NCBI GenBank assembly: GCA_001805005.1
Contig: MHDO01000113.1
Span: 1,363 to 7,825, forward strand
Direction of reading: 5' to 3'
Length of the DNA: 6,463 bases
Source: Nitrospinae bacterium RIFCSPLOWO2_12_39_16
GTDB lineage: Bacteria > Nitrospinota > Nitrospinia > UBA9942
Shown here: piece after piece, positions 5,746 to 6,463 of the stretch
How the letters are laid out: each line of letters begins with the position of its first letter
How positions within the stretch are numbered: position 1 is the stretch's first letter
The notes under the pieces: generated by a model
Seen by the model: the letters and a program-made list of their open reading frames with translations, nothing else
Database searches by the model: none
What the model was told of the DNA's origin: nothing
Position numbers and translations under genes: made by a program

Positions 5746-6463
5746 ATGGAATTTGAGCTGACAGAAGAACAGAGGCTGCTCCAGCAGACAGTGAGGGATT
5801 TCTCTCATAGGGTGATTGCTCTGGGTGCAAAGGAGCGAGATATAAAGAGTAAGTTTCCACGAGATGTTATAAAAGAGATGGCGGGGATGGGCATCATGGG
5901 GATGATCATCCCTGAAGAGTATGATGGTGCAGGTCTTGATTATATAAGCTATACCATTGTCCTTGAGGAGATTGCGAGGGTGGATGGTGGAGTGGCACTA
6001 TCTGTCTCTGCCCATAACTCGCTTTGCACAAACCATATCTATTCTTTTGGGACAGAGGAACAACGGAAGAGATTCGTTATTCCGCTGGCAAGAGGAGAAA
6101 AACTCGGTGCATGGGGATTAACAGAAGCAGGCTCCGGAAGTGATGCAGCTAGTCTTCAGACTACGGCAGTTCTAAATGGGAATAAGTGGGTATTGAATGG
6201 GGAGAAGGTTCTCATCACTCATGGCTCAGTGGCAGATACTTATGTAATAATGGCATCCACAGATAGAAAGAAAGGTAAAAAGGGTATCTCTGCCTTTATA
6301 GTAGAGAGGGGGACACTTGGTTTTAAAGTGGGTAAGGTGGAGGATAAACTTGGAATGAGGGGGAGTGATACCGCCTCTCTAATCTTTGAGGAGTGCATCC
6401 TACCGGAGGAAAGCCTTCTGGGAAAAGTAAATGAAGGATTTATAGATGCCTTGAAGATTTTAG
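5746..6463 (+). CDS. Acyl-CoA dehydrogenase (short-chain/butyryl type), 3'-truncated by the window edge
   Basis: ATG 5746 follows GAGGAA (5731-5736) at 9-nt spacing, inside the end of the preceding gene, and starts MEFELTEEQRLLQQ, a typical dehydrogenase N-terminus. The frame is open to the end of the window, giving 239 residues of a usual ~380. The helical N-terminal domain covers about 1-120. The beta-domain signature GLTEAGSGSDAAS is at 124-136, contacting FAD and substrate. NGEKVLITHG (151-160) and KLGMRGSDTASLIFEEC follow; most relatives have N where this has H159. The catalytic glutamate of the C-terminal helical domain lies outside the window. By family knowledge it oxidises an acyl-CoA to 2-enoyl-CoA with FAD, passing electrons to ETF in the cytoplasm. 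Substrate length cannot be fixed; butyryl-CoA or a branched-chain acyl-CoA are likely given the acetoacetyl-CoA genes upstream. Confidence 0.93.
   Translation, partial: MEFELTEEQRLLQQTVRDFSHRVIALGAKERDIKSKFPRDVIKEMAGMGIMGMIIPEEYDGAGLDYISYTIVLEEIARVDGGVALSVSAHNSLCTNHIYSFGTEEQRKRFVIPLARGEKLGAWGLTEAGSGSDAASLQTTAVLNGNKWVLNGEKVLITHGSVADTYVIMASTDRKKGKKGISAFIVERGTLGFKVGKVEDKLGMRGSDTASLIFEECILPEESLLGKVNEGFIDALKIL

Overview
The window is bacterial DNA of modest GC content, with all genes on the + strand. It looks like an acyl-CoA / ketone-body operon interrupted by a lone integron-type gene cassette. The host genes are an SCP2-type thiolase (5' end outside the window), a DUF35 zinc-ribbon/OB-fold protein, an acetoacetyl-CoA synthetase and an acyl-CoA dehydrogenase (3' end outside the window). 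This set, with GC-rich palindromic repeats and CACGAAT-type repeats between genes, would fit an anaerobic or environmental lineage such as Desulfobacterota or Nitrospirota. That placement is a guess, because no marker gene is present.

Layout. 2-823: C-terminal ~273 residues of the thiolase. 824-971: intergenic DNA with short repeats and a promoter-like TATAAT. 972-2898: a 1,927-bp element with the anatomy of an integron gene cassette. It has a GTTAGGT core at its left edge, a ribosome binding site and start codon within 30 nt of that edge, two tightly packed genes and a 60-bp attC site at its right edge. The genes are a type II restriction endonuclease broken by a 1-nt frameshift and an intact beta-class DNA methyltransferase. 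2899-3076: intergenic DNA with a cloverleaf-like GC-rich palindrome. 3077-3556: DUF35 protein. 3541-3774: AT-rich imperfect inverted repeat flanked by a 15-bp direct repeat that duplicates the last codons of the DUF35 gene. 3778-5739: acetoacetyl-CoA synthetase. 5746-6463: start of an acyl-CoA dehydrogenase.

How the genes fit together. Acetoacetyl-CoA synthetase activates acetoacetate, an SCP2-type thiolase cleaves or forms acetoacetyl-CoA, and DUF35 proteins are known partners of such thiolases. The acyl-CoA dehydrogenase would feed from or into the same short-chain acyl-CoA pool. The restriction-modification cassette has no metabolic link to these genes and separates the thiolase from its likely DUF35 partner. 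No integrase gene is visible. The cassette therefore appears to have been placed by an integrase acting in trans at a secondary (non-attI) site, and the restriction gene later decayed, leaving an orphan methyltransferase.
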